Shown here piece by piece: positions 1 to 10,948 of a stretch of 64,000 nt of DNA. The stretch covers positions 1,452,001 through 1,516,000 of the forward strand of contig OZ014420.1 of assembly GCA_963965975.1 (NCBI GenBank), in the 5' to 3' direction. The position numbers and the translations under genes were made by a program. Origin of the DNA: Xestospongia bergquistia (Eukaryota; Porifera; Demospongiae; Haplosclerida; Petrosiidae). The notes under the pieces are model-generated. The model saw nothing but the letters and a program-made list of their open reading frames with translations. It was not told the DNA's origin and did no database searches. Every line of letters begins with the position of its first letter. Positions within the stretch are counted from its first letter, which is position 1.

Positions 1-1040
1 GTGAATTATTCTCCCGTAATCTTCCGTACAAGGAGGGTTTACAAGTAAAATGGCGTATTCTATTGAGACTATAACATTTGTCATAGCATTACAAAGTTAA
101 TTCTTCAGTAGCTTTTTCTCTATGACAAAAGCACATAGTGGGTGCTAAGCACTGATCTTTGGTGTTTAAATCAAGAAAGCGGTTGTGTAGTTAATGATCT
201 ACGGCAGTGGAAAAAGAAAGCAAGCAAGCAAGAAAGAACACTTTCGACTTTTTGTAATTTGCTGAATCTAGAATTCTACTTCGTTCTAGTCACTATCGAG
301 GTTTTAGTCATCTGAGGTCAGCTTAGAGAGTGACTTTAAAGCAGTTATAAAGCCGAGCGCGCACGATTTTTGAGAGATATCGTCGTGTAAAGCGTAATAG
401 AGTTTAATGAAGACGCCATTTTTACCGGGGCATCCCTGCATATAGTGTTGCAACCGCACACTATAATATAGATACATAATGACCTTTTTAATTAGTTTAC
501 TAATTTATAAATGCATTGACATCAAAGTTGATGTAATTAATGAGTCATTTTAAAATCTTCAAAAGGGTTCCATACTATACAATATCATTTCTAAAGCAAT
601 TAACCGTTGTTAACATTTAACGATGTTTCATTCTATTGTCTTAAGTTTGACAATTTCATCACATTATTCACATTAGTTTAAATGAATATACACAATGATC
701 AGTGATGTCAGAATTGCTAGTTCAATAGTTCAAATTACTCCAGTGGTAGTTTCATTTATTTTGCATATGACAAAACTACCAAATTTGGTAATATTTCATT
801 GCAGTACTGCAAGATGCTGATCTTGATAAGCAGGATTAACAATTTCATCACACCTTTCACATTCACTTACAAATAGATCCAACAATCAATGTTGTCACCA
901 ACTTATGTTTGTTACATTAGTCTAATGGTATTGTTTCACTGTGCTGCTATGCAGTGATGATAACCTACTATTGTCATCCTTATCATGCTCTTGTTTCTTT
1001 AGTTTTTTATAGCAGCATCCCTACATGTTTTAATTTTTGT
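1..1040. other. AT-rich sequence without a recognised gene
   Basis: No convincing exon, RNA gene or transposon end is seen. The only local structure is a short inverted repeat, TATAGTGT at 441-448 against ACACTATA at 458-465. From about 1040 the sequence becomes paralogous to 43690 onward. Confidence 0.5.
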
Positions 1041-1782
1041 AGAAAATTTTTTTATTACTAGTATAAATTGAATCCCTTTATGTATTGGATTATACAATTA
1101 GTCTGTGTCACCACCATACTCTTATTTTTAGCAAACTATTTGTAAATATATGTAATTGTAAGAAATTAGTTTACATGTTATATGTTAGAAGTTTTAAGTG
1201 ATCATATTTCACCTTTAGTTAGTGATTGTAAGTCACTTGTTTTACTTTGGTTGGTGATATAAGTTAAGTCACAAAGTGTTGGTCACTTCCTATTTCTACC
1301 TTGTTTGTCCTTGGTTTTTAGAATGTGTACATTACCTACAGATTATACAACATTATATTTTAGTCTAATGATCATCAAGGATATTACATGCTCTTAATAT
1401 TTATTTTTAGTTATTTCTGTAATTCTACTGACAAAAAGGTGTGTGATAACTCAGTTCATATAAGTCTAATATACTTTTGATTCCATTTGAATTCATATGC
1501 TGCAATTAAATCACAAAATAAAGCTGGTCCAATTGACAATAGAAGTCCAACAAATCAATGCAACACTGATTGATCAAAAGCTACAACAAAAGGATGCAAG
1601 TGAAGCTCTCAAAAAGTTATATTCAACTGAAATGATATATACAAGTGAATCATTAGACCAAATCAAAATAGTTGTTCTGATGAGAATATTATTAACTGTC
1701 TTACATAACCAAACCTACACAGGATAGTGTGTCCGAAAACTGTATTAGTGATTGTAGAAAAATATTTGTGACAGTATTGGCT
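1040..1782 (+). repeat. Segmental duplicate of 43690-44885
   Basis: This stretch aligns in the same orientation with 43690-44885, the region downstream of gene 2, with scattered substitutions and small indels. It contains a 76-codon open frame at 1497-1727 whose counterpart near 44595 is disrupted, so I do not call it a gene. It is read as the 3' flank of a further unit upstream of gene 1. Confidence 0.65.
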
Positions 1783-2145
1783 GTTCACTGTGACTCAGCT
1801 GGTTGCAAAGTGTCAACTAGATATGTTAATGAAGTATTTTGACTCTATGAAATATATAACTAGTATACAAGATAATAAATGAAAAAACATTTCATAAGAT
1901 TCTTATTGTAGTTGTAACTTATGTAATATTAAATAGTAGAGGGCAAGAAAGGCTGTAGTATTGCAAGTAGGTTTTCTTAGAAGTCAAAGAATGCTAAAGA
2001 TAACAGAAAATTAAGTGTGTTAGTAGTCAATAAGTCAAGAAAATTTTATTTGTCACAATCATAGTAACATAGCTTAATTAAGAAAATACAACAAGCAAAC
2101 AAAAATAATAATGCAGAAAATAAACATACTTGTATACTATATACA
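1783..2145 (-). repeat. Inverted copy of 46440-46800, carrying a piece of a linker exon
   Basis: The reverse complement of about 46440-46800 aligns here, while both flanks align with other unit 2 segments in the forward direction. Around 1785-1850 the minus strand carries part of the Ser/Gln-rich linker exon seen at 46737-46825. The block therefore marks an inversion or a templated rearrangement in an earlier unit. Confidence 0.6.
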
Positions 2146-2149
2146 ATAT

Positions 2150-3100
2150 GTACCTAATGAACCAGTCGAAAATCAATGAAAACACTCCATACCATATGAT
2201 GATCCTTTTTTGATCTTAAATTTCCTATATAGCTGCCAATTCTTTAAATGACATTATACCACTAATTGTTTATTTGACTCAAACACTTCAAACTTAGCAT
2301 CAATGTTTATTTTAATGGAAGATCTTCATTAGTTGCAATAGTATGTTTGAGGAAGCCAACTAGTTTGCTAAAGAGCTGAAGACTAAACTTCAAGGTGATG
2401 ACATTGATCAAGCCTTTATATTTCAATATGTAAAAGACAATCCTACTGATCATGTAGATGGTTGTGAATTTTTTGTTGCTGAATCACATGAAAGTATTTT
2501 GATTCTGACATGTGCCATAAAGAGATTATTGATGCTCATGATACATCTACAAAAAGAGTCTTCCCAAATATCTTTTTAAAGATTGCAAACCTAATTATAG
2601 AGAGGCCAATATGCTCATGCTATATATACACATGATTGTCAAGCAATTCTAGTAAATTATATAACCTTTAAAACTACAAGTGTGGAGGATCCACAATATG
2701 GTGATCTTCTAAGATCAATTAAACAAAAAGCTGTTGGTAAGTCTCCACTAGTAAGAACTAACACTGTGACTTTCAATTATTATTTGTAGGAAGTCAAGGT
2801 GGTAAAGATGCATACGTGTACAGGAAAAGTGTATCAACTGGTAACAATAGAATATTTGGCCTGACCCTTTGAGGTATTTTTGAGTCTTGAAATCAGTAGA
2901 GCTAATTGAATATTTGCTGTAGATGTTGAAAACTAAACATAGGATTACTGCATACATGCAACCAAATCTCGAAATTTCTACATATAATTAGCACAATTCA
3001 CGAGTGTCCAACACAAAGTAATAAAGCAATCGACTATTGCAGAATGTGCTCCTTTAAGGGAGTTTGATTCACTTTCAATGGTCTGTCTGTGATTTATGAT
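2150..3100 (+). pseudogene. Decayed coding segment of an unrecognised gene (unit 0 copy)
   Basis: The block aligns with 49385-50300, and partly with 43320-43690 and 23680-23960. A stretch at about 2630-2737 reads as an uninterrupted exon-like frame (VEDPQYGDLLRSIKQKAVG) ending at a GTAAGT donor. Further on, around 2800-2900, lies the counterpart of the frame at 23667-23864 (GKLYQLATTEHLGLPF), here broken. Different copies carry different frame breaks, which suggests unrelated decay rather than selection. The family is not recognised. It sits immediately upstream of the conserved promoter, so it may be the 3' end of a former neighbouring gene. Confidence 0.4.
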
Positions 3101-3179
3101 GCTTCTTAGATTGTTGATACTAAAACAAGTCTGAAGATGTTGCTATTAAGCAGTCATTCTTGAATGCCAAGGTACCCTC

Positions 3180-3400
3180 CTTTTAGCAGGGGAGGGGCTA
3201 GCGCTGGCTACATGTGATTAGTTGTTACGCTTAGCTTTGTGATTGGCCATACTATTTACACGTCATTATTAAGTTGTTCTTGGCCAGACTCACTTTTTCC
3301 TAGGGCTGTAGTGACCTGAGGGCAATAGTATACCATCTCCCTTGTGTAATTTGGCTGTATATTTTGCTAGCTGGACTTTGTTCCTGGTGTTCCATATTTG
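3180..3400 (+). promoter_or_regulatory. Conserved promoter and non-coding exon 1 of gene 1
   Basis: Three copies occur, here, at 24035-24252 and at 50435-50644, and they are better conserved than their surroundings. All carry, in order, a GC-box-like GGGAGGGGCT (about 3190), an inverted CCAAT box ATTGG (3242-3246) and a CRE-like ACGTCA (3260-3265). They then share a pyrimidine-rich stretch and an exon-like segment ending ATATTTG before a GTAAGT donor at 3401. No ATG-led frame is preserved, so exon 1 is read as 5' UTR. Position, orientation and one copy per gene argue for a shared promoter; the transcription start is not defined by sequence alone. Confidence 0.6.
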
Positions 3401-5146
3401 GTAAGTCGATACATTAATTTCACATTAAAATATGGCTTTTTTCTATCAAGACTCTAGCCACAGCATTTACATAATCATGAATACTAGCAGTATTTAACAA
3501 TTAGTTTGTATCTTAATCATAGACCTTTTTTAAATATTGTGTGTTAACGTGGTAATAACTGAAATCTGTTGGGTTTTGCCTTGAAGTGAGTCATGTGATT
3601 ATAAGAAATAACCACATCTCCATAATAGCTGTACACAACTAGCATCATGTAGTAATACATATGCTTAGTTATAATTTGTATATGTAATAGAATGAGTATA
3701 ATTAGAGATAAATTACAGGAGTGTTGTCTTTTAAATAATTAAAACTTCTTGAGGCTAAGCTAATCACTTTAAGAAACCGTAAATTATCCTGAATTTATTT
3801 GACTGTATTCTATTACCAATTTATCCTCCACTTTGACAAATTGTTGTTTTAAGAGAAGACAGCTTGTCCACAAAGTGGAGGCCATAGTCACTATTGAACT
3901 ATTCTTATCTTTACACTCACTATTAAATATTACGAGAAAACTATTTGTTCACTATAGTATTGAAACTAGATTATAATTAAACAAGTCATCCTATGATGAT
4001 TTTAGAAGACACTATAACTTCATACTGAAACATTGACTAGAACTATAATGATTGCATAATTAGAAGCAGTGCCTGTTAAAGACTATAGTTATGAATCATA
4101 CAAATATAGGTATAGGAGCAAGCTAGTGAGATCATTTGAACATTAGCAGTCACAATCATTATCATAGCACTTGTACATGTGGTTAGTGTTAATTAAAATC
4201 ATGGGCTGTCATTAGTTAATGATGAGGTTTAATTTCTTTTGTTGCTCTTTAAAGTCACACACAATAATATTTTAAAAATGTGAAGGTGGACATATATACA
4301 TATCACATAGTCTGAAACAATCGTATTTTTTACAGTTGATCAAAACAATATGAAGACAAGAGGCTAAGTTCTGATATGCTTTTCTCATGTTGGATGGTTA
4401 TTATAACTGAAAAAAATTTATCTGTTGGAGAAAATGGTGAAAGAATGCTTTAAAAATGCCAATGATATTTTGATACTATTAAAGCAACTACATAAGACTG
4501 ATAATATTAAAATTAACTTTGTAGTAAGCAATATATAGCAATGTTAGTGTAAAGAATCAGTCTGTAAAGTCAAAAGTAAAGATAATGCAAACATTGTAAA
4601 TGTATCATAATAAAAACAATTTTAAAATCCTTGTTTTGTAACTGGTAACTCAAAACCAAAAGAAAATAGTAGCTAACCATTTTTGGAAAAAAAATTGAAA
4701 CAGTGTTGTTTTATAAAATTAGACATCTACTTTACAAATTATATTTTAGACAAAACTATTGATTTCTACATTATGACACATCTTCTAATGATAATAAATT
4801 TATTTCAGACAAAATTTAGAAACCGATGTAATGTAGTGATTGTGTGTATAATAATACAATAACAATAATGTAAATAAGATAACTCACAATACTAATGTCA
4901 TAGATGTCCTTTTTATTGGTTTAATATAATACCATTCCTATATATGTCTATTTTAGATGAACCTTTCTAAATGAATACAGACAATACTAGGAACAAATAA
5001 TTACAAAAGATATAGGATTCTTATAATCTTTCCTATTATTGTATTTTTACATGACATTACTGTTCTTTGACTAGTTTCTAGTCTTTGCTCTATAAATTTC
5101 CTCTATTATTATAACAACTGTTCTTATAACTTTTATCATTATATAG
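3401..5146 (+). repeat. Intron 1 of gene 1 (paralogous to introns at 24253-27167 and 50645-60677)
   Basis: It begins GTAAGT and ends in a TATATAG acceptor. It aligns over most of its length with the other two intron 1 copies, which differ by insertions: about 1.2 kb at 24260-25440 in unit 1, and a Tc1/hAT nest plus a Gypsy fossil in unit 2. No separate gene is seen in it. Confidence 0.55.
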
Positions 5147-5198
5147 AATTAATGTAATGATAATGGCTGAAAAACAAGATCAAGACCACTATCATCTT
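5147..5198 (+). CDS. Leader exon of gene 1, 12 codons
   Basis: The exon follows a TATATAG acceptor, has a 16-base 5' UTR piece, then ATG at 5163 and 12 codons (MAEKQDQDHYHL) to a GTGAGT donor at 5199. The three copies in the window (5163, 27183, 60695) all keep exactly 36 coding bases and the donor, although sequence after the donor decays, with stops in copies 1 and 3. The exon ends in phase 0, which matches the phase 0 start of the 25-base exon at 10949. The predicted junction gives HYHL-AKRVHAVED. The intron between would be 5.75 kb and hold the satellite. Splicing is inferred; transcript data would be decisive. Confidence 0.5.
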
Positions 5199-5421
5199 GT
5201 GAGTCTATCTTTGAAGTTGTTATCATAAATCACAAATAGTAATAAATTTATTAGATACTTTGTTCATATTCATAATGAACTCTAAATCATAGTTATAACT
5301 AATTATTATTATGATTGTTATTTGACTACAATATTCTTTCTTTTTTCGTATCTTTAACCTTTTTTTCCATTAGTTGTAGCAGTTAAATGTCTTTATTTAA
5401 ATTTATTTATAGTTTTTCTTT

Positions 5422-8400
5422 CTTTAATATACTGTGATCATATTCTGACGACTTCTTACACTGTATCACTTTTTTATTTACTATGATCATATTATCTTGA
5501 CATCTAAAACTATATCTCACTTATCTAGCGTGTAAGTTCGAACACACATTAGTATTATGTATTGTTTAATTGTGTGTTCATTTTAAATTATTGTTTATCT
5601 CTCTTTTATTTACTATGATCATATTGATGACATATAAAACTATTTCCCACCTATTTAGTCTGTAAGTATGATCACACATTAGTATTATGTATTGTTTCAT
5701 TGTGTATTCCTTTTAAATTATTATTTATCTCTCTTTTATTTACTATGATCATATTATGATGACATCTAAAACTATATCTCACTTATCTAGCATGTAAGTT
5801 CAAGCAAACATTAGTGTTATGTATTGTTTCGTTGTGTATTCATTTTTAATTATTGTTTATCTCTCTTTTATTTACTATGATCATATTGATGACATCTAAA
5901 ACTATATCTCACTTATCTAGCCTGTAAGTTCAAGCAAACATTAGTGTTATGTATTGTTTAATTGTATATTCCTTTAAATTATTGTTTATCTCACTTTTAT
6001 TTACTATGATCATATTGATGACATCTAAAACTATTTCCTACCTATTTAGTCTGTAAGTATGATCTCACATTAATATTATGTATTGTTTAATTGTGTATTC
6101 CTTTTAAATTATTGTTTATTTATCTTTTATTTACTTTGATCATATTATGATGACATCTAAAACTATTTCCCACCTATTTAGTCTGTAAGTGTGATTACAC
6201 ATTAGTATTATGTATTGTTTAATTGTGTATTCATTTTAAATTTTCGTTTATCTCTCTTTAATTTATTATAATCATATTATAATGACATCTAAAACTATAT
6301 CTCACTTATCTAGCATGTGAAGTTCAAACAAACATTAGTGTTATGTATTGTTTAGTTGTGTATTCATTTTAAATTATTGTTTATCTCTCTTTTATTTACT
6401 ATGATCATATTATGATGACATCTAAAACTATATCTCACTTATCTAGCCTGTAAGTTCAAACAAACATTAGTGTTATGTATTGTTTAATTGTGTATTCCTT
6501 TAAATCATTGTTTATTTATCTTTTATTTACTATGGTCATATTATGATGACATCCGAAACTATCTCACCAATATAGATTGTAAGTGTGATCATACATTAGT
6601 GTTATGCATTGTTTAATTGTGTGTTCATTTTAAATTATTATTTATCTCTCTTTTATTTACTATGATCATATTGATGACATCTCAAAACTATATCTGACTT
6701 ATCTAGCGTGTAAGTTCAAACAAACATTAGTGTTATGTATTGTTTAATTGTGTGTTCATTTTAAATCATTGTTTATCTCTCTTTTATTTACGATGATCAT
6801 ATTATAATGACATCTAAAACTATATCTCACTTATCTAGCCTGTAAGTTCAAACAAACATTAGTGTTATGTATTGTTTAATTGTGTATTCCTTTAAATCAT
6901 TGTTTATTTATCTTTTATTTACTATGATCATATTATGATGACATCACAAACTATCCCACCTATTTAGATTGTAAGTTTGATCATACATTAGTGTTATGTA
7001 TTGTTTAATTGTGCATTCATTTTAAATTATTTTTTATCTCTCTTTTTTTTATGATGATCTTATTATGATGACATCTAAAACTATATCTGACTTATCTAGC
7101 GTGTAAGTTCAAACAAACATTAGTGTTATGTATTGTTTAATTGTGTATTCCTTTAAATCATTGTTTATTTATCTTTTATTTACTATGATCATATTATGAT
7201 GACATCACAAACTATCCCACCTATTTAGATTGTAAGTGTGAACATACATTAGTGTTTTGTATTGTTTAATTATGTGTTCATTTTAAATCATTGTTTATCT
7301 CTCTTTTATTTACGATGATCATATTATGATGACATCTAAAACTATATCTCACTTATCTAGCCTGTAAGTTCAAACAAACATTAGTGTTATGTATTGTTTA
7401 ATTGTGTATTCCTTTAAATCATTGTTTATTTGTTTTTTATTTACTATGGTCATATTATGATGACATCCGAAACTATCCCACCTATTTAGATTGTAAGTAT
7501 GATCATACATTAGTGTTATGCATTGTTTAATTGTTTATTCATTTTAAATTATTATTTATCTCTCTTTTATTTACTATGATCATATTGATGACATCTCAAA
7601 ACTATATCTGACTTATCTAGCGTGTAAGTTCAAACAAACATTAGTGTTATGTATTGTTTAATTGTGTGTTCATTTTAAATCATTGTTTATCTCTCTTTTA
7701 TACACTATGATCCTATTATGATGACATCTAAAACTATATCTCACTTATCTAGCCTGTAAGTTCAAACAAACATTAGTGTTAATGTATTGTTTAATTGTGT
7801 ATTCCTTTAAATCATTGTTTATTTATCTTTTATTTACTATGATCATATTATGATGACATCACAAACTATCCCACCAATATAGATTGTAAGTGTGATCATA
7901 CATTATTGTTATGTATTGTTTAATTGTGTGTTCATTTTAAATCATTGTTTATCTCTCTTTTATTTACGATGATCATATTATGATGACATCTAAAACTATA
8001 TCTGACTTATCTAGCGTGTAAGTTCAAACAAACATTAGTGTTATGTATTGTTTAATTGTTTATTCATTTTAAATTATTATTTATCTCTCTTTTATTTACT
8101 ATGATCATATTGATGACATCTAAAACTATTTCCTACTTATTTAGTCTGTAAGTATGATCACACATTAATATTATGTATTGTTTAATTGTGCATTTATTTT
8201 AAATTATTGTTTATCTCTCTTTTATTTACTATGATCATATTATGATGACATCTAAAACTATATCTCACTTATCTAGTCTGTAAGTTTGAAGAAACATTAG
8301 TGTTATGTATTGTTTAATTATGTATTCCTTTAAATCATTGTTTATTTATCTTTTATTTACTATGGTCATATTATGATGACATCCGAAACTATCCCACCAA

Positions 8401-9038
8401 TTTAGATTGTAAGTGTGATCATACATTATTGTTATGCATTGTTTAATTGTTTATTCATTTTAAATTATTATTTATCTCTCTTTTATTTACTATGATCATA
8501 TTGATGACATCTCAAAACTATATCTGACTTATCTAGCGTGTAAGTACAAACAAACATTAGTGTTATGTATTGTTTAATTGTTTGTTCATTTTAAATCATT
8601 GTTTATCTCTCTTTTATTTACTATGATCATATTATGATGACGTCTCAAAACTATATGTCACTTATCTAGCGTGTAAGTTCAAACAAACATTAGTGTTATG
8701 TATTCTTTAATTGCATGTTCATTTTTAATCCTTTTTCTCTCTTTTATTTACTATGATCATATTATGATGACATCTAAAACTATATCTCACTTATCTAGCC
8801 TGTAAGTTTGAACAAACATTATTATTATGTACTGTTTAATTGTGTTTTCATTTTTAATCCTTTTCTCTCTTATTTACTATGATCATACTATGATGACATC
8901 CCAAAACTATATCTCACTTTAGCATGTAAGTTCAAACAAACATTAGTATTATGTATTGTTTAATTGTGTAGTCATTTTAAATCATTGTTTATCTCTCTTT
9001 TATTTGCTATGATCATATTATGATGACATCTAAAACTA
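5422..9038. repeat. 132 bp satellite array 1, about 27 monomers
   Basis: The monomer contains TATGATCATATTATGATGA, then CATCTAAAACTATATCTCAC, TTATCTAG, three variable bases, GTAAGT, ACATTAGTGTTATG and TTTAATTGTGT. The period measured between ATGATC marks is 132 bp in clean stretches. Monomer types alternate: one with TCACTTATCTAG, one with CCACCTATTTAG, one with ATCCGAAACTAT. A seven-monomer higher-order repeat of about 915 bp is visible from the rare TATGGTCATA variant at 6531, 7445 and 8361. The array lies in the long intron between the leader exon and the gene 1 body. Confidence 0.9.
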
Positions 9039-9609
9039 ATGTGGAAATATTTTCAGTCATAGGACAATTGCCCTATGATTGAAAATATATGCCGGACATG
9101 TTCATCATCAGTAAATATGCAGCTTTCATTGTTTTGTCAGCTTGATCTGTAGCAGAAGCGAAAATTGGAGCAGCATTGAGAGAATCTTGGTCTGCTTTAA
9201 TGGCATCAGTATGTTCTAGTGATATACCATGATCAACTAAAGCCAACCTTCTAAAATTAGTTGACCCACGTGACATTCTTCTTATAATGAGTATAATGAG
9301 CTTACAGTATGGTACTGCTGTCATAGAAAAGCCATGAAAAACCTTCCAACCAAGATCTCACAAGCTGCCTGCTATCAGCTTCATCATCATGTCTTGTTTG
9401 TTTGGACGATGTAGTAGCTGTTTTGGGGTCGCTTTACTCCTGGCAGATATCTTTGCGTGCATATAGCTAAAATATTATGGGTGTGGCTGTTTGTCCGTTT
9501 CCTCTGTGGCTGAAGGGTTAAAAATCGGATAACTGTGTCCTTCAAAATCTTTGGACAATTTTGCCAAAAAACGGACAATCATGTCCGCCATGACCGGCTA
9601 TTTCCACAT
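9039..9609. mobile_element. 571 bp foreign segment with short terminal inverted repeats inside the satellite
   Basis: It is bounded by ATGTGGAAATA at 9039-9049 and its reverse complement TATTTCCACAT at 9599-9609. Just inside the left end a near-perfect hairpin spans about 9047-9089, and CCGGACATG and CATGTCC motifs form subterminal inverted repeats. The insert is richer in G+C than the satellite. Its minus strand has two open frames (83 and 63 codons) of no recognised family. A clean target duplication is not visible and about 25 bp of satellite seem lost at the junction, so it may be a MITE-like element or a captured fragment. Confidence 0.5.
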
Positions 9610-9840
9610 CAATGAGTATGATTACATATTAGTATTATGTAATGTTTAATTGTGTATTCATTTTAAATTATTGTTTATCTCTCTTTTATTTACTATGATC
9701 ATATTGATGACATCTAAAACTATTTTCCGCCTATTTAGTATGTAAGTATGATCACACATTAGTATTATGTATTGTTTAATTGTGTATTCATTTTAAATTA
9801 TTGTTTATATCTCTTTCACTGTTACATTGTATCCCTCTTA
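9610..9840. repeat. End of satellite array 1
   Basis: Nearly two further 132 bp monomers continue after the foreign segment. They degenerate at about 9840 into sequence paralogous with 37540 onward, the start of the body half of each unit. Confidence 0.8.
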
Positions 9841-10059
9841 TTTAGCCTGTAAATATAAATACATTATGTATTGTTATACATGGTAGACAGTTCATGCACA
9901 ATTTTTTATATATGTAACTTGGTGTGTTGGTTTTCAACACTTTTTAAATCAACTTTCGAGAGTGATGAATGAAGTAAACCTGTATATAGTATTCACTAAC
10001 TGCTCACATATACCATTACTTTTACTGGAAGCACTTTGAATTGGGCATAATTGATCAAG

Positions 10060-10640
10060 CTTCTGTGTATATTGTTCAGTTGCTCTTGCTCCTATACTGA
10101 CTGTTTTATCACACCCAAGGCTAAGTAAGGCCTTGGTAAATTTTGCTGGCTCTCTCTATAATTTGCATTTCAATGGACAGAAATTTAATATACCTTTAAG
10201 AAAAATATGTGTAAGGGGATGAAGGAGACAGACCAGAACAAGTTATGCTGTCTAACGTTCTCATGAAACACCAATCTACACCTCCAACTGTAGCTCTATA
10301 TAGGTTAATGTTGGCAATACATAATTGGTTACTAAATTCACTGAAACCAAATGTGTCTACTCAAGTAGGTAATAAGCAGCAGTTTGAGTGACTATTATGA
10401 AAATACCTCACTGGGTTGAAGGTACTGTTATTAAGAAATTAGAAGTTTCTGAGAAAATTGCTGATGGTCAAGTATGGAGTAGAACAATTGGATGATATCT
10501 GTGCTGACCAAGTGGATGAGAACAAGCAACTAACAAATTCTATTATTTATTGAAAATTGAATATAGCGCTTTCTCTCTCAGAACCAATTATTGTTGTATT
10601 CAATGAACTTGTAGACCTCATAACCAACATATCAAAATAC
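10060..10640 (+). mobile_element. Ty3/Gypsy pol fossil, unit 1 copy
   Basis: Translated pieces recall the C-terminal part of a Ty3/Gypsy integrase, for example IPHWVEGTVIKKLEVSEK. The same fossil, more complete, lies at 38040-39230 in unit 2 at the equivalent place, so the insertion is older than the unit duplication. It is badly broken and no LTRs are recognised. Confidence 0.5.
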
Positions 10641-10948
10641 AGATACCTCAATAATATTGTGTTCTTATGATTGTATGTGGGCATGTTGTTTTGTGCATGT
10701 TCAATTGATTGCACGACCTCATTGTGGTTGTGTACCCTGTGTTATTAGTAATCTTGGTAATCCATATTAAGATGAACCTTATTGCTTTTCTTTGTTTCCA
10801 ATTTGATTAGATGTAGTGAAACATTCAATATTGGTTCTATTTAAACAAATTTATGATTGATGATAATTGTGATTTTCATTATACTTATAAATTGTATTAA
10901 CTTGTATTGTGTTTTTTGAAATACCTATCTCTTCTTTCCATTTTATAG

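Noticed and set aside
1497-1727. 76-codon frame as a functional small gene
   Set aside because: The duplicated copy at about 44595 is disrupted, and no conserved start or splice sites support it. It is kept only as part of the segmental duplicate.
3180-3400. tRNA or other structured RNA gene in the G+C-richer promoter block
   Set aside because: No cloverleaf or A/B box pair is seen. The conserved boxes and terminal GTAAGT fit promoter plus exon 1 better.
5422-9038. CRISPR-like array
   Set aside because: The 132 bp units are contiguous tandem monomers without unique spacers, in an animal-type intron.
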